From: Apus apus
Lineage: Eukaryota > Chordata > Aves > Apodiformes > Apodidae
Assembly (NCBI RefSeq): GCF_020740795.1
Contig: NC_067304.1
Coordinates: 2,532,056-2,596,055, forward strand
Reading direction: 5' to 3'
Length of the DNA: 64,000 bases
Positions within the stretch are counted from its first letter, which is position 1. Each line of letters opens with the position of its first letter. Made by a program: the position numbers and the translations under genes. This document shows, one piece after another, positions 47,822 to 62,350 of the stretch. The notes beneath the pieces are model-generated. The model saw only the letters and a list, made by a program, of their open reading frames with translations. It had not been told where the DNA came from and did no database searches.

Positions 47822-48186
47822 AGATTGAGCAGGCAGCCAAGGGTTCTGGGGAGACCTTAGAGCACCTTCCAGTGCCTGAAGGGGCTCCAGGAATGCTGGG
47901 GAGGGGCTTGGGACAAGGGCAGGGAGGAATGGGATGAGGGGGATGGATGAAAACTGGGAGAGGGAGATTGAGGTTGGAGATGAGGAGGAAATTCTTTGCT
48001 GTGAGGGTGGTGAGAGCCTGGCCCAGGTTGCCCAGGGAAGCTGTGGCTGCCCCATCCCTGGCAGTGTTGAAGGGCAGGTTGGATGGGGCTCTGAGCAACC
48101 TGGTCTAGCAGGTTCCATGGCAGGGGCATTGGAACAAGATGATCCTTAAGGTCCCTTCCAACTCACATCACTCTGTCATTCTATGA
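47822..48186 (+). mobile_element. CR1 LINE fragment
   Basis: Sense 3' end of CR1, with GGAGACCTTAGAGCACCTTCC, then GGTCCCTTCCAACTCACATC and the terminal ATTCTATG. Confidence 0.9.
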
Positions 48187-50333
48187 AAACCACAACACAA
48201 ACATGGTACAAAGCCAGGACCCAGGTCACCCCCCGGAGCCAGCGCTGCACACAAGTCCAAGACTCCCATGGGTGAGAGGCTTTGCTGTTCCCCTCCAGGC
48301 TGGGAATTCATGCTGCAGGACAGGTGGCTGTGTTCCAAGGAGGGGAGTGTTAGAGACAACCAGCCAGCACAGCCTCCCTGCCCTGTCACAGCAGGGGCAG
48401 GCAGAGGGGTGCCTGGAGTAGGGCACAACCTTGCCTTCCCGTGCCTCCACCAGAGCTCTGAGGGACCATTCAAGGACCATGTTATCCTTGGCCTCCTCTC
48501 ACACACCCCACGGTGGGACAGGGCCCATGGGCAGGAAAACCTGTTCATCAGAGGTGGAGGGTAACGAGCTCCATCATTTCAAAGGCTACATACAAATGGA
48601 TGTACGAAGATCAGGAAACACTTTTGCCTGGAACAGCAGCTCGTGGGGGAAGCTCATGGCAGGAGAAACTAACCTAGAGTGGAAAATACATCCAGCAGCA
48701 GTTTAATGAGCTTCCTATTAGCTCTCCTTTGTCTCTGGCACCCAGCACAGGCCACTTGCTCTAAACCCAGAGCAGATGTAACCCCTCTGCTTTGCCCCAG
48801 CAGCCTCACAGCATGTTGCTGTTGGAATAACACGGGCACATCCCTCCAGCTGCATCCCTCTGTCCTCCATCTGCCAGGTCTTCCCAGGGCTGTGTGCTCC
48901 CAGGGTGGCAGAGAGCTTGTGACACACAGCTTGCTCCCCAAAACCCACCAAAACAACCCCAAAACTGTGCTCAGAGTCAGTCTAGCTACAGATGGGTGTG
49001 CAGTCCTGAGAAGGGGGAAAGCAGAAGGTGAGACAGCTCAGCAACACCAGGCTCCAGCTAAGGCTCCCCATGTGCATCCAGACACTACAGGAAGGATAAG
49101 GATGCAGATCCCAGCCTTCAGGAGTGGCTAGAGAGCCAGAAAGAGAAAAGCTGTTACCAAAAGGCTCCAACTGTATTGTTTTCATATCTCCTGGCAGGTC
49201 AAGAGCACAGAGGCCTGGGCGGAGAGAAGCTGTGAGAGCTGTTTGCACACCTGCCTTTCCCTGAGCCCTGCCCCTGTTTTCTAAACAACAGCAAGAGAGG
49301 GAGAGGAGAGGGAAAAAGGGATTGATTTCACATGGGAGGCAGCACCCCTGCCTTCAGCAGAGGAAAGGCCAGGGTTGGGATGAAAGGCAGGACACAGGCT
49401 GTGCTGCACGTCCTGGCGTGGAGCAAACCCTGGTGAGATGCAGTCCCCAGCCCTCCTCTCAGGCCAGGGGCAACCAAACCCAACCCCTCACAGAGACCAT
49501 GGAGATTTGCTGAGGTTCCTGACAGGCTCCTCCGCTCTCTGCGGCTGGAAGTGGTGTCTCTGGAGGAGCTGGAGCATCCCAGAGGTTTGTCCCACCTCTG
49601 AGCAGGAGGAGGGAGCTGCCCTGCCTGCACAGCCACCGGTGGGGTTGTGACAGCCCTGCCTGTCTGTGGGGTGGCACTGGGGGTGGCAGAGGATGGCCAA
49701 AAGGCCCATCCCGACCCCAGGACCCTCCCAAGTGCTTGGTGGCTCCACATCCAGCTGCCGAGCGGGCAGAGAGGTGGGATGACTCTGTCTCCTCCCCTTG
49801 GCTCAAAAACCACTCACCAGAGCAGCCCAGCAGCTCCCAGCTGCAGGGGCAGATTCCTGCCCAGTGCAGCCACCCTCTTTTTCCGCTCAGCAGCTGTCAC
49901 AGCACAGCAATGGAAAGAGAGAACGGAAACAGGGATGGGGACTGTGAATTCCTTCCTAAGCTTCTCCAGAGAATCCGACAAAGCCATTTCCCTTCCCCTT
50001 CCCACAGGATGGGAATGAGCAAGGGGGCATGTATCTTGTGCCTTGTGCTGCCCTTGCCTCCATCCTCCTTCCAAAGAGCTTTGGCAACCCTGGCTGAGGC
50101 TCCAGCCTCCCTCCTGGCAGCTGGAGCACTGGGGGTTTGTTTGCTGGCTCCAGGCTGGGGCAGATGCCTCCTGGCTGCCCTGCTCCCACGCTGCAGAGAG
50201 CACGGGTGACAGGTTTGTCTTTACTAGAAGCAGGAGCTGGCACCTGTGCCAAGCTAAACCACACCGTGGAGAGCATGGCACGAGGGGAGGAAGAAACAAA
50301 AACCAGGTATAAAATTTAAAAGGAAACAGATCT

Positions 50334-50590
50334 TCACAGAATCACTCTGGTTGGAAAAGACCTTTAAGATCATTGAGTCCAACCATAACCTAACTCTACC
50401 AACCATAACCCAACTCTACCAACTATTAACCCAACTCTATCAAGTCCAATGCAAAAAACATGCTCCTAAGAACATCTTCAGCATGGACACCCTGCAAGAA
50501 GGCAGTGTTTCTCCAGAGCTGACCAAGATCCAAACCTCCAGTTCATTAACCTGCAGCTTGTACCCTTTTGGCCCCACAGCTCCTTAGGCC
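50334..50590 (-). mobile_element. CR1 LINE fragment
   Basis: Reverse-complement tail CACAGAATCACTCTGGTTGG followed by AAAAGACCTTTAAGATCATT. A local expansion of the ACCAACTCTA-type unit occurs at 50385-50445. Confidence 0.85.
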
Positions 50591-53394
50591 AGGTTCAGAG
50601 AAGCAGAAGCCAACAACCCAATGAGGAACAGCCACCTCCCTGCATGCAGGAAGGGTGGTGGGGTGGGAGAAATTCCAGTTTCTCACCACTATTTGAGTCC
50701 TGCATACAGAGGGAAGTGTCACAAGAAGGGACGTGCATTCCAACACAGACACCACGGTGCTGGCAGCCACAAAATGAGAGCAAGGAAGTGCTCATCAGTA
50801 GAAGGGTCTCATCTTTAAACCAGGTGGAGTTTCAGTGGTGGGAAGCTCCAACAAGGGGTAATTCAGTGTGCTGATGGGGGTGCAGAGAGGATCCCACCCC
50901 CATCTCCCTCCAGGAGAACATATATTTGTTTTGAATATATTTATACAGATGGGATTGACCGAGTCCTCTTTGCAGCCTGGAGTGTCAGCAGATGAGATCC
51001 TTCCTGGAAGATGGGAGTTTCCAGGCCAAGCAAAGTGCCAAAAAAAAAAAAAGGTCCAAGCCTCCCAAGGGCCGAGTCCCAGAGCTGATCTGCTCCAAGC
51101 TGCTTGTTCAAGTTGCTGTGAAAGAGGTCACCAAGAACTGCAAAAAAGCCCCAATTTACCGTGGGAACTCTTCTGGCTGGTGTTTTTATGCCTCTGGACA
51201 AGAACATCAGCCAAATTTCCAGTCAACTGAAGTGAATCCTTTTGGAAGGGGTGAGATGAGAGCTCAGCTCTATGTCCAGCAGCGCTTTGGGACGTGCAAG
51301 ACATGGAATCCACCAAAAAAAACACCCTGAACTGAATCCATTAAAGTGATTCCTGCTTGTTGGCCACCCCCTCAGACATCCCTGGGGCTGCGTCACCACT
51401 TCCGATATCTGCTGATCCAAGCACCAGTTCCTGTTCCTCCTCCTCCTCCACGTCAGCTACTACTAATAAAAGCCAACTAAGGGCTAAGCAGATGCTGCAA
51501 TACAGGAAAGGTAACTAAGTGCACAGAACAGAAGAGACAAATGTTGAAAACATGTTTGTTTTTGTTCCTGCAAGATGGACACACCCCCCTCATTAGCTAA
51601 TGAGATCTCAGCAGCGCTTACAACCCAAGTGCTTCCTTCCTTACTCAAAGTCTTGGCTGCAAGGCAGAAATTAACTACTAGAGCTAGTGAGGAAGAGCCC
51701 TTTGATGCAGCCCTGGCTGGTGCTGACACCCAGGGCCAGATCTTCCCCTTGTACCACATCCCAGTCCAGCCCCATGATGTTCTGACAGGCAGCTGATATT
51801 TCCCCAAGTACCAGCCCAGCGAACTGAGCAGCAGGGTGATGCCAGAGCTCCTGCTACCCTGTTGCTGTTAATTACTCAGCAACATGTGACAGAGGGTGCA
51901 GGAGATTCCCTCACTTGCCTCGAGCAGCCAAAATGAATCACACATCTACCATGTGGTTTAAGTCACCCACTTCCTGGACACTGAGGGGAAAAATATAATG
52001 TAAAAGGTTACAAAACTTGCCAGATTCTTCTCTTTTCACACCACAATTGACGCTGTCTCCAAAACCAGGTCATGGTATTTTGCTCCAGAAAGAGTTTCCT
52101 GCTTTCTTGCCTGTGCTGGGTTTCCTCAGAGCAAGAGATGTTGTAGACACAGAAGGAAATGAGACTTTGGGCAATGAACTCACAACCACGTGCAGAAGGG
52201 GGGCCTGCCAGGCTCCTCTGCTCTTCACTTCATCCTCCGGGAGCTGCAGATGACCCTAGCTTCAGCAGCTCCAACATGTATGCTTGGATATCTTGAGATG
52301 GCAGATCCTGAGAGAGGATTAATGCACCCACAGGAATCCTCCCTACACACTTTTCGAGGTGCCCAGGCTGGGCAGTGAAGAGCTGAACTATCAGTCATCA
52401 GTTTTTATCAGAAGTCCTGCTTCACGACCTCCAGCAAATCCTGTAACCCCCACAGCTCCATTTCCTTCATCATGAAAAAAAGAAATCAAACAAAAAAATC
52501 CCAACCAACCCCCCCCCCAACAAAAAACAACAACCCACAAAACAACAACAAACCCAGGACTTCTACAGTGCTTCCTTCCTGATCCTTTCCTGAGCTGCAT
52601 TAGCTCACAGAGATGGCATGTTTGGAAGCAGAGGAAAACAGCAGTGCCAAGTGTCATTGTTTACTCCAGGATTCTGGATGTTGACACCTGTTTGCAGTCA
52701 CGCTCACCAGGCTGGCCCCCCTGCCCCCAGGTCAGCACACCCTGCTGCTCCTGACCCTCCTCTCCCCTTGTACATTCCCATAGGAAGCATTTCCAGGATT
52801 ACCTTCAGCAAATCAACTGGCACATCCCCCATCCTGCCACTTGCTGACTGATATTGGTGTTTTGCTGTTGACTCAGGACAGCCCAGAGCACCCAGGGGCT
52901 GGAAGGGCACATGGATGTGACCTGCTGGAAGCAGGACCACAGCCAGGAAACCAGAAGGTACCAGAAAGGTGACACCACCAGGGCTTCTCAGAGCTGGACA
53001 TGACACAGGAGTGTTGCTATTTGAGAAGATCATTAAGTCTGGTAAGGAGAGAGGATCAGCTCCACTGCAGCCCAGGGCACTGCAGAGGTGAGGTGACACT
53101 GTGACAATGCTTTGGGAACGTGGCTGCAAAGCTGCCACGTGCTGCCAGGATGGTTCTGTGTCTGCAGGGGACTCTGACCCCACAGGCTTGATCCCGTCTC
53201 CCGGTAGGGACCTGCTCCCCAGCCTGGCGTCCCATTTGTGCTCCTCCAGCAGCCTCTGCTGCTGCTCCACAAATGCTGGTTTTCCCATCCCTGCTTCTTC
53301 TCTGGAGGTGTCAGAGAAGCCTTCTGGGATATATTTCCCTTTTCCTTTCCAAAGGCAAAAAGATTGGAGGCTCAGAGAACCCACTGTAAGCTGA

Positions 53395-53872
53395 TGCTTT
53401 TCCTCACTCTGGAGCGAGACCAGAGGAGCCACAGAGATGATCCAAGGGCTGGAGCAGCTCTGCTCTGGAGCCAGGCTGGGAGAGCTGGGCTGTTCAGCCT
53501 GGAGAAGAGAAGGCTCCAGGGAGACCTTAGAGCACCTTCCAGTGCCTGAAGAGGCTCCAGGAAAGCTGGGGAGGGGCTTGGGACAAGGGCAGGGAGGGAT
53601 GGGATGAGGGGGATGGATGAAAAGTGGAAGAGGGAGATGGAGGTTGGAGATGAGGAGGGAATTCTTTGATATGAGGGTGGTGAGACCCTGGCCCAGGTTG
53701 CCCAGGGAAGCTGTGGCTGCCCCATCTGTGGCAGTGTTGAAGGGCAGGCTGGATGGGGCTTGGAGCAACCTGGTCTGGTGGATGGTGTCCCTGCCCATGC
53801 TGGGGAGTTGGAACCAGATGGTCTTTGAGGTTCCTCCCAACTCAAACCACTCCATGATTCTATGTCATGATA
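53395..53872 (+). mobile_element. CR1 LINE fragment
   Basis: Contains GGAGCAGCTCTGCTCTGGAG, GGAGACCTTAGAGCACCTTCC, then GAGGTTCCTCCCAACTC and the terminal ATGATTCTATG. Confidence 0.9.
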
Positions 53873-56679
53873 TCAAACTCCTAAAGTCACTCATGCTTTA
53901 CTCCAGGGCACTGGGTTTGCTGACAGACCCCTTGTCCTCCTCAGCCTGAGCAGGCCACGTGGAAGGATCTGGTTTCAGGAACATCAGTAATTATAGAACT
54001 GGGCTGACAAGGGAGGAGCTCATGGGGAACAGCAGCAACCCTTCCCCAGGCAAACAGTGGGCACAGGGTGTCACAGGCTTGGAGCAGTGTTTAAATGGAA
54101 AACCTGGAAAGTGGGAAGCAGAACAAGCTGTCACAGGGAATGCTGGAGCCCTGCCTTGGCCAGTGACAGTGAGTAAAGCCACTGCACGTGCCAGGACATG
54201 TCTCAGTGTTCCTCAAAGCCTCCATGTCACCGGGGCACCAGCAAGTGTCATCCCTGCTTTGGATGGGGCAACCAGCTCCCCAGAGAAGCAACGAGGGGCA
54301 GGAAGGTAGAAGCAGGCCAAGGCATGGCCCTGGATCACACACATGGGTGTGCAGCTGCTGCCTGGAGCCAAAGAACTAGCAGGCCAGTACTTTTTATTTC
54401 TAGGCTGCCTGTGCTCCCAGGTCCAGGAAAATTCCCACAAAACCAGTAGCAAAGCTTCTCTTTGCAGCAACTGAGATTTTAGATCCCATGGGCAGACTAG
54501 GCGGGGGAGGAATAAAGAATAAAATCCACCAGCCTGTAAGTTTTGTTATGTTTCCACTTGGACTCCCAGGAAAGTGCTACTGGTCTTGCAGACCTTAGCA
54601 AAATGTACTGGGCACAAGCCATGCCAGGCTCTGATCCCAGGACACAGCTGACAATGAGTGATGGTGCCCAGGCCCAGGTTCAGATGATTCAGCAGGGCCT
54701 GGGAACACACAGACCACAAGGCTCAGAACAAATCACCATGTTCACTTCATCCCTCTTTCTACCACAGAGCAGGAAAAATGAGGGAGTCTGAGTCTCTGCA
54801 CAGAAAACTCCAGAGAGCATTTGGATAACTTGGCTACACAAAGTAGTTCAACAGCCTCTTAGGGAACTGGAGGGGAGTGATGTTTCCTGACTGGTTTTGG
54901 CCACATTCACACAGCAAGAGCCAGCAGGAAGACCAGAGGTTTCCCTGCGTCTTCAGCACTGATAGGAGCAAGGATCATGTCAGAGCGATCCTGCCAAGAC
55001 TCCTTTGCCAAATTAAGAGGATCTGACTGTGTGGATTTCTGCCTCAGCCCCTAGAAAACAAAATGTTTGAGCAAAGCATCAGCACCTTTCATAACACCCT
55101 CACATCTCTGGCACTGTCTTGGGGGGAATGGATGGAGCAGCAGGGGTACACAGCGAGCCAGGGACCTACCACTTCCCAACACAGCCAGATACTGGGAGCT
55201 CAGTGGGCTCCACCAGCTCCAGTCCCAAGTTCACATTCACCAACAACCTTTTTCCAGGATCCCTGTGTCCCTAAGTCACACCACAGAATGCCTACCCCAT
55301 GGACATGAGAACCCAGAGATGTGGGGTCTGATCTCGTGGGGTTAACAGCTTCCAAGGTCCAACAGCCCTGGCAGCATCCATACAATCAACAGAGAGGTGA
55401 AAAGTAGGTTTGGACATTTGAAGAAATACTCCAGATTTGCATGAAGATGAAATCAAGAGTTGCATTAAAAAAGTGTTTGTAAAGTCAGGCAGGGTTGGAA
55501 TTTGTGCTTTTGCTCCTGTCACCAAGGTAACTGCACCATTTGAAGCCACCTCATCCATCCTCTTCTCTTTGGCCTGACAAAGCCCTTCCTAATGAGACTT
55601 TCATGAGCAGCAGTTTGGTTTATAATAAACCTTGTCTTAACAGACCATCAAAGAAATGCTTCCCTATCAGCTCAGGTAGGAAAGCTCCACCCTTTGAAAC
55701 CACCAGAAATGTTCCCTGTCTCCATCCCACATCCCTATCACAGCGTCGAATGTGCACACTGGGGTTTTTGCTGCTCCAAGTTCCAGTGCCCAGAGCAGGG
55801 CAAACCAGAAAATGCAGCATGAGGGCATTGATTCTGGTCAGCATGGGCGTTGTTTGGCTGTTGCCACCCACAAGCCTCAGAGATGTGCTCAGGCTTGACC
55901 CAGCACCATGAGAAACGTTCACCTCTCTGGCTTGTACCTTCATCCTGCCACCTCCTCCCTGGTCAGGATTCCCCTGGAAACCACAATCTCCACAAAACCC
56001 ACCCTTTTGAGCAGAACCATTCCCAGGGATGCCCAGGGAAGCAGCCCAACACACACACAAACTTCAGAGCCCTTTGCAAAGCCAGTTTGCAAAGCCTGAC
56101 CCAAATGATCTCAGATGTTCACAAGCTCTCAGCTGAGCCTTGGAGGACGCAGACTTTTTCCAGACAGTGAATATTTCAAGGAGTCATCCTGAAACTAAAA
56201 CACAACTTGAGTCAGTTCTGCTCTGGCCCCTTCTTGCCATTAAGCAGGGCTCCAGAGGGCACCATCCCAAACCACTTTATTTTGGGGAAGACATTTCTCA
56301 ATTTCCTCCCCTAAAGGCTTTATATTTGCATTAACTGTTGCACTCTAAACCCTGTGTTGGGGAAGTCATTTCCCAGACACTCTGCCAGTGCAAATGCATT
56401 TCAGACTATACCCAATAAATTGTTCTACAGGAAAATCTTCTTTGTACTCACTAAGGAAATCACTTCTGCTTGTCTAGACTTTCCCAGAGCAATTTCCAAA
56501 ATGACTGCAGCAGCACTGAGCTGTGTATCTCTGAATAGTGACACTTCTGGAAAAGCAGATTGCTCTGCAGCACCTGATGAGAAAGCAGCTACACAGCCCA
56601 ACAACCCCCTGGGTAGCAGCAAGGGCTGCAGTTCCTGCTACAAAGCAGGGAAATCAAAACAAATCATAAAACCAAGCGA

Positions 56680-57085
56680 CATAGGATGGTGAAGGTTGGA
56701 AGGGACCTTAAAGATCATCAGGTTCCAACCTCCCTGCTAAGAGGAGGGACACCTCCCACCAGCCCAGGTTGCTCCAAGCCCCATCCAACCTGCCCTTCAA
56801 CACTGCCACGGATGGGGCAGCCACAGCTTCCCTGGGCAACCTGGACCAGGGTCTTCCTGCCCTCATGGTGAAGAACATCTTCCTATAATCTAACCTAAAC
56901 CTCCCTCCTCCAATTTTCATCCATCCCCCTCATCCCATCCCTCCCTGCCCTTGTCCCAAGCCCCTCCCCATCTTTCCTGGAGCCCCTTCAGGCACTGGAA
57001 GGTGCTCTAAGGTCTCCCTGGAACCTTCTCTTCTCCAGGATGAACACCCCAACTCCTTCAGCCTGTCTCCAGAGAAGAGCTGCTC
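56680..57085 (-). mobile_element. CR1 LINE fragment
   Basis: ATAGGATGGTGAAGGTTGGA, then AGGGACCTTAAAGATCATC and reverse-complement CR1 3' UTR up to CTGTCTCCAGAGAAGAGCTG. Confidence 0.9.
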
Positions 57086-57948
57086 TGAAACTTCTGAAAT
57101 TTTCTCTGAAATTTCATAGTCAGGGTGAGCCAGGCTGGGTTCTGGCAGCACATCATCTTCCAGGCATAAGCACTGTAACATCATCTCACCCAATTAACAA
57201 ATCATCTGCACGTCAGGTCCTGTTGCACAAAGGAGCCGAGAGTCTCTTCTCATGCTAATTCCTCAGTCTCCAAGAACATTTGCAGATTTCCAGTTCATAA
57301 TTCAATAGCCACAGCTAAAATATTCCCCAAAAGGCAACAAGATGTACGGTCCAAAAATACATATTTGTCAACAAGCTTCAGAGAACCATTTAACATCAGT
57401 GAGCAGTTCTGTGCAACAAAGCTCTTCTGATCAGCACAGCCCCACGTGGCTCATTACAAAACCCTCACGCTGCAAAGATCCTTGGAAGTCCATGTCCCAA
57501 ATGCCAGGACAGAGATAGCACAACAGTTGCACAAACTTGACACAGAAAAAAACCTATCTCTCTGTCCAGCCAAACACCTTGGGTGTGGGTTGTGGCAAAA
57601 ATAAATCCACCTCCTATGGGCAGAGAGCAGCAGCACCCTTAGAAGCCACACGGGGTATTGGGGTGAAGGTGATGGCAGTGGAGATTTGTGGGTGTTGTTT
57701 CAGAGATCTGCAGGCAGGACAAGTTTTCCCTCAGCCCATGTTGATCATCTCCTCAAAACCCCTGTCCCAGCTCAGCTGTAACCCACTCAGCTTGCTCTGA
57801 GTAAGGCAGTTACAGACTGAATTGGTTCTGCTGCCAGCTTGTTAGGTGATTATTTATCCAAGTTCAGTCCCTGGAATCACACACCCCAATCTAGAAAAGC
57901 CAATTTCAGTTGTAAAAAGAGAGAAAATCAAAAACAGTGAAATAACAA

Positions 57949-58003
57949 AATGACCTGATGATCTTAAAGGTCTTTTCCCATCAAAACAAATCTATGATTC
58001 TGA
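57949..58003 (+). mobile_element. CR1 3' tail remnant
   Basis: ATGACCTGATGATCTTAAAG and the terminal CTATGATTCTGA. Only about 55 bases survive. Confidence 0.7.
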
Positions 58004-58614
58004 AATACAACATTGCTTTACTTGGAAAGTTAACAGTTCAGGACAGGATCAGACCACGAAACTCACAGCACACTCTTAAGCACCAAGGCCATATTCAGAA
58101 ACTGAACAAAAATAAGGCCCAGAGCTTAAATTCAGGCAGAAATTTAACAAAAGTTTAAGCTCGTGGGCAAAAGTGAAACTTGCTGAAAGCAAACCCCCAC
58201 TTCCCTAGGCTCTTCCCTACTCCAAGTTTTTGAAAACATCCGTGGGATAAGTGCTCTGGGAGATGACCCGGGTGTGGAAGGGAAGGTTTTACCTCTCAGG
58301 AGCAGCTGTCTCTGTCTGCCTGTCACTGGAAGCCACTGCTCAGTCACCATGTCCACAGCGAGAGCTGAAAAGTGAAGTAATCTGCAAGAGAACACAAGGC
58401 AAGTTTCCAGGGCTGTGCTGAAGGCCAGATATTTATGCTGCTGGGAGAACTGGGCTGGATCCAGCCACAGCTCTGAAATTTAAACACACGCTCCTTCTGC
58501 TGAAACCACTGCTGGGGGGGGCAGCCACCATGTGCCATCACCACTGTCACCCCCCAGCTCTGCTGGCTTCTACAGACCAGGAGAGGAAAATCCCAGGTGT
58601 CCCAAAGGAGAGGG

Positions 58615-59042
58615 CTTTGGTGAAAGTGATCCCAGGGCTGGAGCAGCTCTGCTCTGGAGACAGGCTGGGAGAGTTGGGGTGTTCAGCCTGGAGAAGAGAA
58701 GGCTCCAGGGAGACCTTAGAGCACCTTCCAGTGCCTGAAGGGGCTCCAGGAAAGCTGGGGAGGGGCCTGGGACAAGGGCAGGGAGGGATGGGATGAGGGG
58801 GATGGATGAAAAGTGGAAGAGGGAGATGGAGGTTGGAGATGAGGAGGAAATTCTTGGCTGTGAGGGTGGGGAGACCCTGGTCCAGGTTGCCCAGGGAAGC
58901 TGTGGCAGTGTTGAAGGGCAGGTTGGATGGGGCTCTGAGCAACCTGGTCTAGTTGCAAGTGTCCCTGCTCCATGCAGAGGGGTTAGAATCAGATGATCTT
59001 GAAGGTTCCTTCCAACCCAAACCAGTCTGGGATTCTATGTCA
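58615..59042 (+). mobile_element. CR1 LINE fragment
   Basis: Close relative of the 53.4-kb copy: GGAGCAGCTCTGCTCTGGAG through GAAGGTTCCTTCCAACCC to GATTCTATG. Confidence 0.9.
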
Positions 59043-60713
59043 CTTTGCCTGATGACAACCCCAGACAGAGGCCAACGACCTTGGCCTTTTATGACAATGC
59101 TTGAAGCTGATGTCAAAGCCCAGATCTCACTGAAAAAGGTCTAACGTGGCCACGAGGTGGTTTGTTTACTCAGCTTGCTTAATCCACCTTCAAGAGGCTG
59201 CCAGAAAATTACTGCAACTTTAATGAACTTCCCTCTCGGGTGGCTGAAACTTAAGGATTTATCGAGTTCATTCACTCCTCTTGGTTTTCCTGATAACTTT
59301 GCAAACAGCCTTGCACTAAATTCAGGAGAGGAGGAAGAGGCCAATGCTGGAAAAATAAAATGGTTTATGAGGCTTTGAACTAGAGGACTTAGAGAAAATA
59401 TGTTCTATTTTTAGGCACAGTTATGCAGACTAACTGGACTAACATATTAAACAAAGATGTTGTGAACATGATGCTACTTGAACCCATGTACCCTCTCTGA
59501 CATTCCCCTGGCTTAGCTGCTCCTCCCATCCCAATGGAAAAGCCCCTGTTTCATGTTGCTCCTTCCAACATCCAGCATGGAATGACTCCTGGGAGAGCTG
59601 AGCACCAGAGCTGGTGAGTTCAGGGCAGAGAGTGAATCCCACCCAGTGCCACAGGCCCTCCTGCACCACCTGGCTTGGAAGAGGATGGAAAAATCAGGCA
59701 AATCCCCTGTCCCAAAATCCAAGGTTCCCAGCCACACTGGTGTGAGTCTGGAGGGTGTTTCTACACAGCCCAGGTAAACCCAGGGGAGGGCATTAGGGTG
59801 AGATGCAACTAAACAAGCCCAGCCCCCTGGCATTGGAGCATCATTCCCATCAGGATCGCTCTTCCTTGCTGTCAGGGATACCAAAATCACCCCCCTGAAG
59901 ACAGGGATTGTCCTCAGGTTTACAGGGCAGGGGGGTGAGGGGAGCCTGCCTGAAGGTCAACCAGGGAGGGAAGGAGCATGGACCCACCACCCAGCCCTGA
60001 GCTCTAGTGTGGGCCACAAGACCCTACACAAGAACTTCACTTTCATTGCAGGAGATTAGAGCCAGAGCAGGTTCCTCTTTCCCAACCCTTCCCAAAATGG
60101 AACACCTAACATCTCTAAACACCTCAGACAGTTTTTCATTAACCTTCCTGATGAGGAAAAATAAGAAAGTCATCCCAACCTGGCAGGCAGTGAGGAGATG
60201 GGCTCTCTTCATCTCCACCAGCAATAAAACCCATCCCTGAATCAGGAATGACATACCATTGTCACTAACAAGGAGGGCCTGAATCACACCCCAGGAGAGA
60301 ACAAATCACACCTCAAGCTGGCTCCTGTCACAGATGACAGAGCTTTGCATTAAGTCCAAGGTTTCTGGCAGCAGCAAAGTTCCTGGTTCACCTTGTCCTG
60401 CTCACAGCTGAGCACCAGGACATGCCCCATCACATGCAAGGAAACATTTGCACCAGCTTGGCCTGGCTTGGAGGGGACCTGCCAACACACCTCTCATGAA
60501 AGCTTCCTCTTGTGGCTGACACATGGGGAGTCATGGAGAGACCTCCCACCTGGGCACAGCCTGGAGCCTGTTGGTACCAGAGGGGGAAAGGGATTCTCAA
60601 CTGCAGGCATGAAGAGAGGCAAGTGGGGCAGAAAGGAGAAAGAGGAGATGGGCTGCTTCAGCCAGGTCACTGGTTCAAGAGATCAACATTGCCACCAGTC
60701 CTGGGACACCAGG

Positions 60714-60905
60714 AGTCACAGAGTCATAGGACAGGAGTTGGAAAGGACCCATCAGGATTGAGTCCAACTCCTGTCCCTGCGTAAGGCACCCCAAGAATCA
60801 CACCACGTGCCTGAGAGCACCATCCCAACGCTCCCCAAGGACCAAACAAACGCGTCCCAGAGAGCAGCCACCACTGCTTCTCCTTTCCACCCTCAGATCT
60901 CTCCA
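60714..60905 (-). mobile_element. CR1 LINE fragment
   Basis: AGTCACAGAGTCATAGGACA with GGAAAGGACCCATCAGGATT, a reverse-complement tail of another CR1 subfamily. The distal end is unclear. Confidence 0.7.
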
Positions 60906-62214
60906 CATCACCAGAATGGACACAGCCCAGACCCTACAGCACATCCAAAGCCTCTCTGCCCACCCATGATCCCAGTCACAGGGGCTTTCCCAAGATGTGG
61001 GAGCTCAACAGACTGATTCCTTCCTGCAAGGAACATGATCCCTGACATGCAAGAGGCCTCTCAGCACAGCTGTTGAAGTGGAAGGTGGCCAAGGCTGAGA
61101 GAACCTACACCAGGACCCTGTCTGAGGCCATGACAGACAGATGCTTTGGGCAAAGCACAGATGGGATTAGCAGAGAGGACATGTATTATCTCCTGACCCA
61201 CTGAGAAGCTGCATCTTCAACAGCTTTTCCTCTCTGTGCCTTGATTTTCCACCCAAAGACACTAAACCACACCTGCTTGGTGAACAGGTTTTGAACATTC
61301 ATTCACTGGCTTCTGTCAATAGGTTGGAAGCCCTGGGATCACAGAGAGGGCTGCTCAACATCCCCTCAGGTGGAGTCAGAGCACACAAACTTTTGGATGT
61401 GCAGCAAGGTCAGGAGGCCTTTTGACAACACAAAAAAGGGGAGGTCAAAACTCATCTGGGGAGGCAGAGTGGACTGTACCAACAGGATCTTGGGTGGTTG
61501 TAACAACAGAGCCTGGAGGTGACCAACGAGGAAGGAAAAACTGCAACAGGTTGGTGGAACAAAACAAAGGAGGGAAGCAGGAGGTGATAGAAAATCAGAT
61601 CTCATGGTTCAAGGTCCTGTCACCTACCTCTGCATGCCCCTTGGCCCTTCACCTAGGAACTTTACAAGTGCTTTTAAAGAGAATTAAGAGTCACACTCCA
61701 GCCAGCATGCAGGTACCACCTTCCTACGAGTGCTGCAGTGCAGGGTAAGTGACCTGGTGCAGGACTCAGGTGCTTCAGAGCCTCTATCGAATAAAGGTGG
61801 CAGCACCTCTGCTTTATAGGTGGGAAAAGTAGCACAAAAAGTAAATACCTTTTATCTGGGAACTCAGGGAAAGTAGGGGCAGAACATGAAGATACGAGGA
61901 GTGAGAAAAGGACTCTCAGATACCTTCTCCTCGAGTGACTTCTCAGCTGAGGCAGCACTGAAGGGTCATGCTGACCTTTTTGCTTCTCATCCCTCCAGCC
62001 CCCAGCAGTGCCCATCACCAGGACTCTAAACCCACAGCTCTGCCACCCCAGCTCTGGGACAGAAGAAAGGCAGACTGTTCCCCCCCAGCCTGCCCCATTT
62101 ACACCACGTCCCATCCTCTGCCTTCCCCAATTTCCCAAGCAGGAACAAGACCCTGTTGTTAAAGTCACTGGTGTGTCTCTGTCCTCCCAGCCCCCTCCAA
62201 ATTGCTGCCCCCAA

Positions 62215-62350
62215 AGTCACAGAATCACTTAGGCTGGAAAAGACCTTCAAGATCACCAAGCTCAACCATTAACCCTGCTCCACCAAGTCTAGCACTCAGC
62301 CATGTCCCCAAGCACCACATCTAGATGACTTCTAAACACATCCAGGGATG
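62215..62350 (-). mobile_element. CR1 LINE fragment
   Basis: GTCACAGAATCACTTAGGCTG, then GAAAAGACCTTCAAGATCAC and CCCCAAGCACCACATCTAG. Truncated tail in reverse orientation. Confidence 0.85.

Noticed and set aside
50992-51330. 112-codon Lys-rich frame resembling a small basic protein
   Set aside because: I considered a ribosomal or RNA-binding retrocopy, but no block matches a known family and it begins at an A-run.
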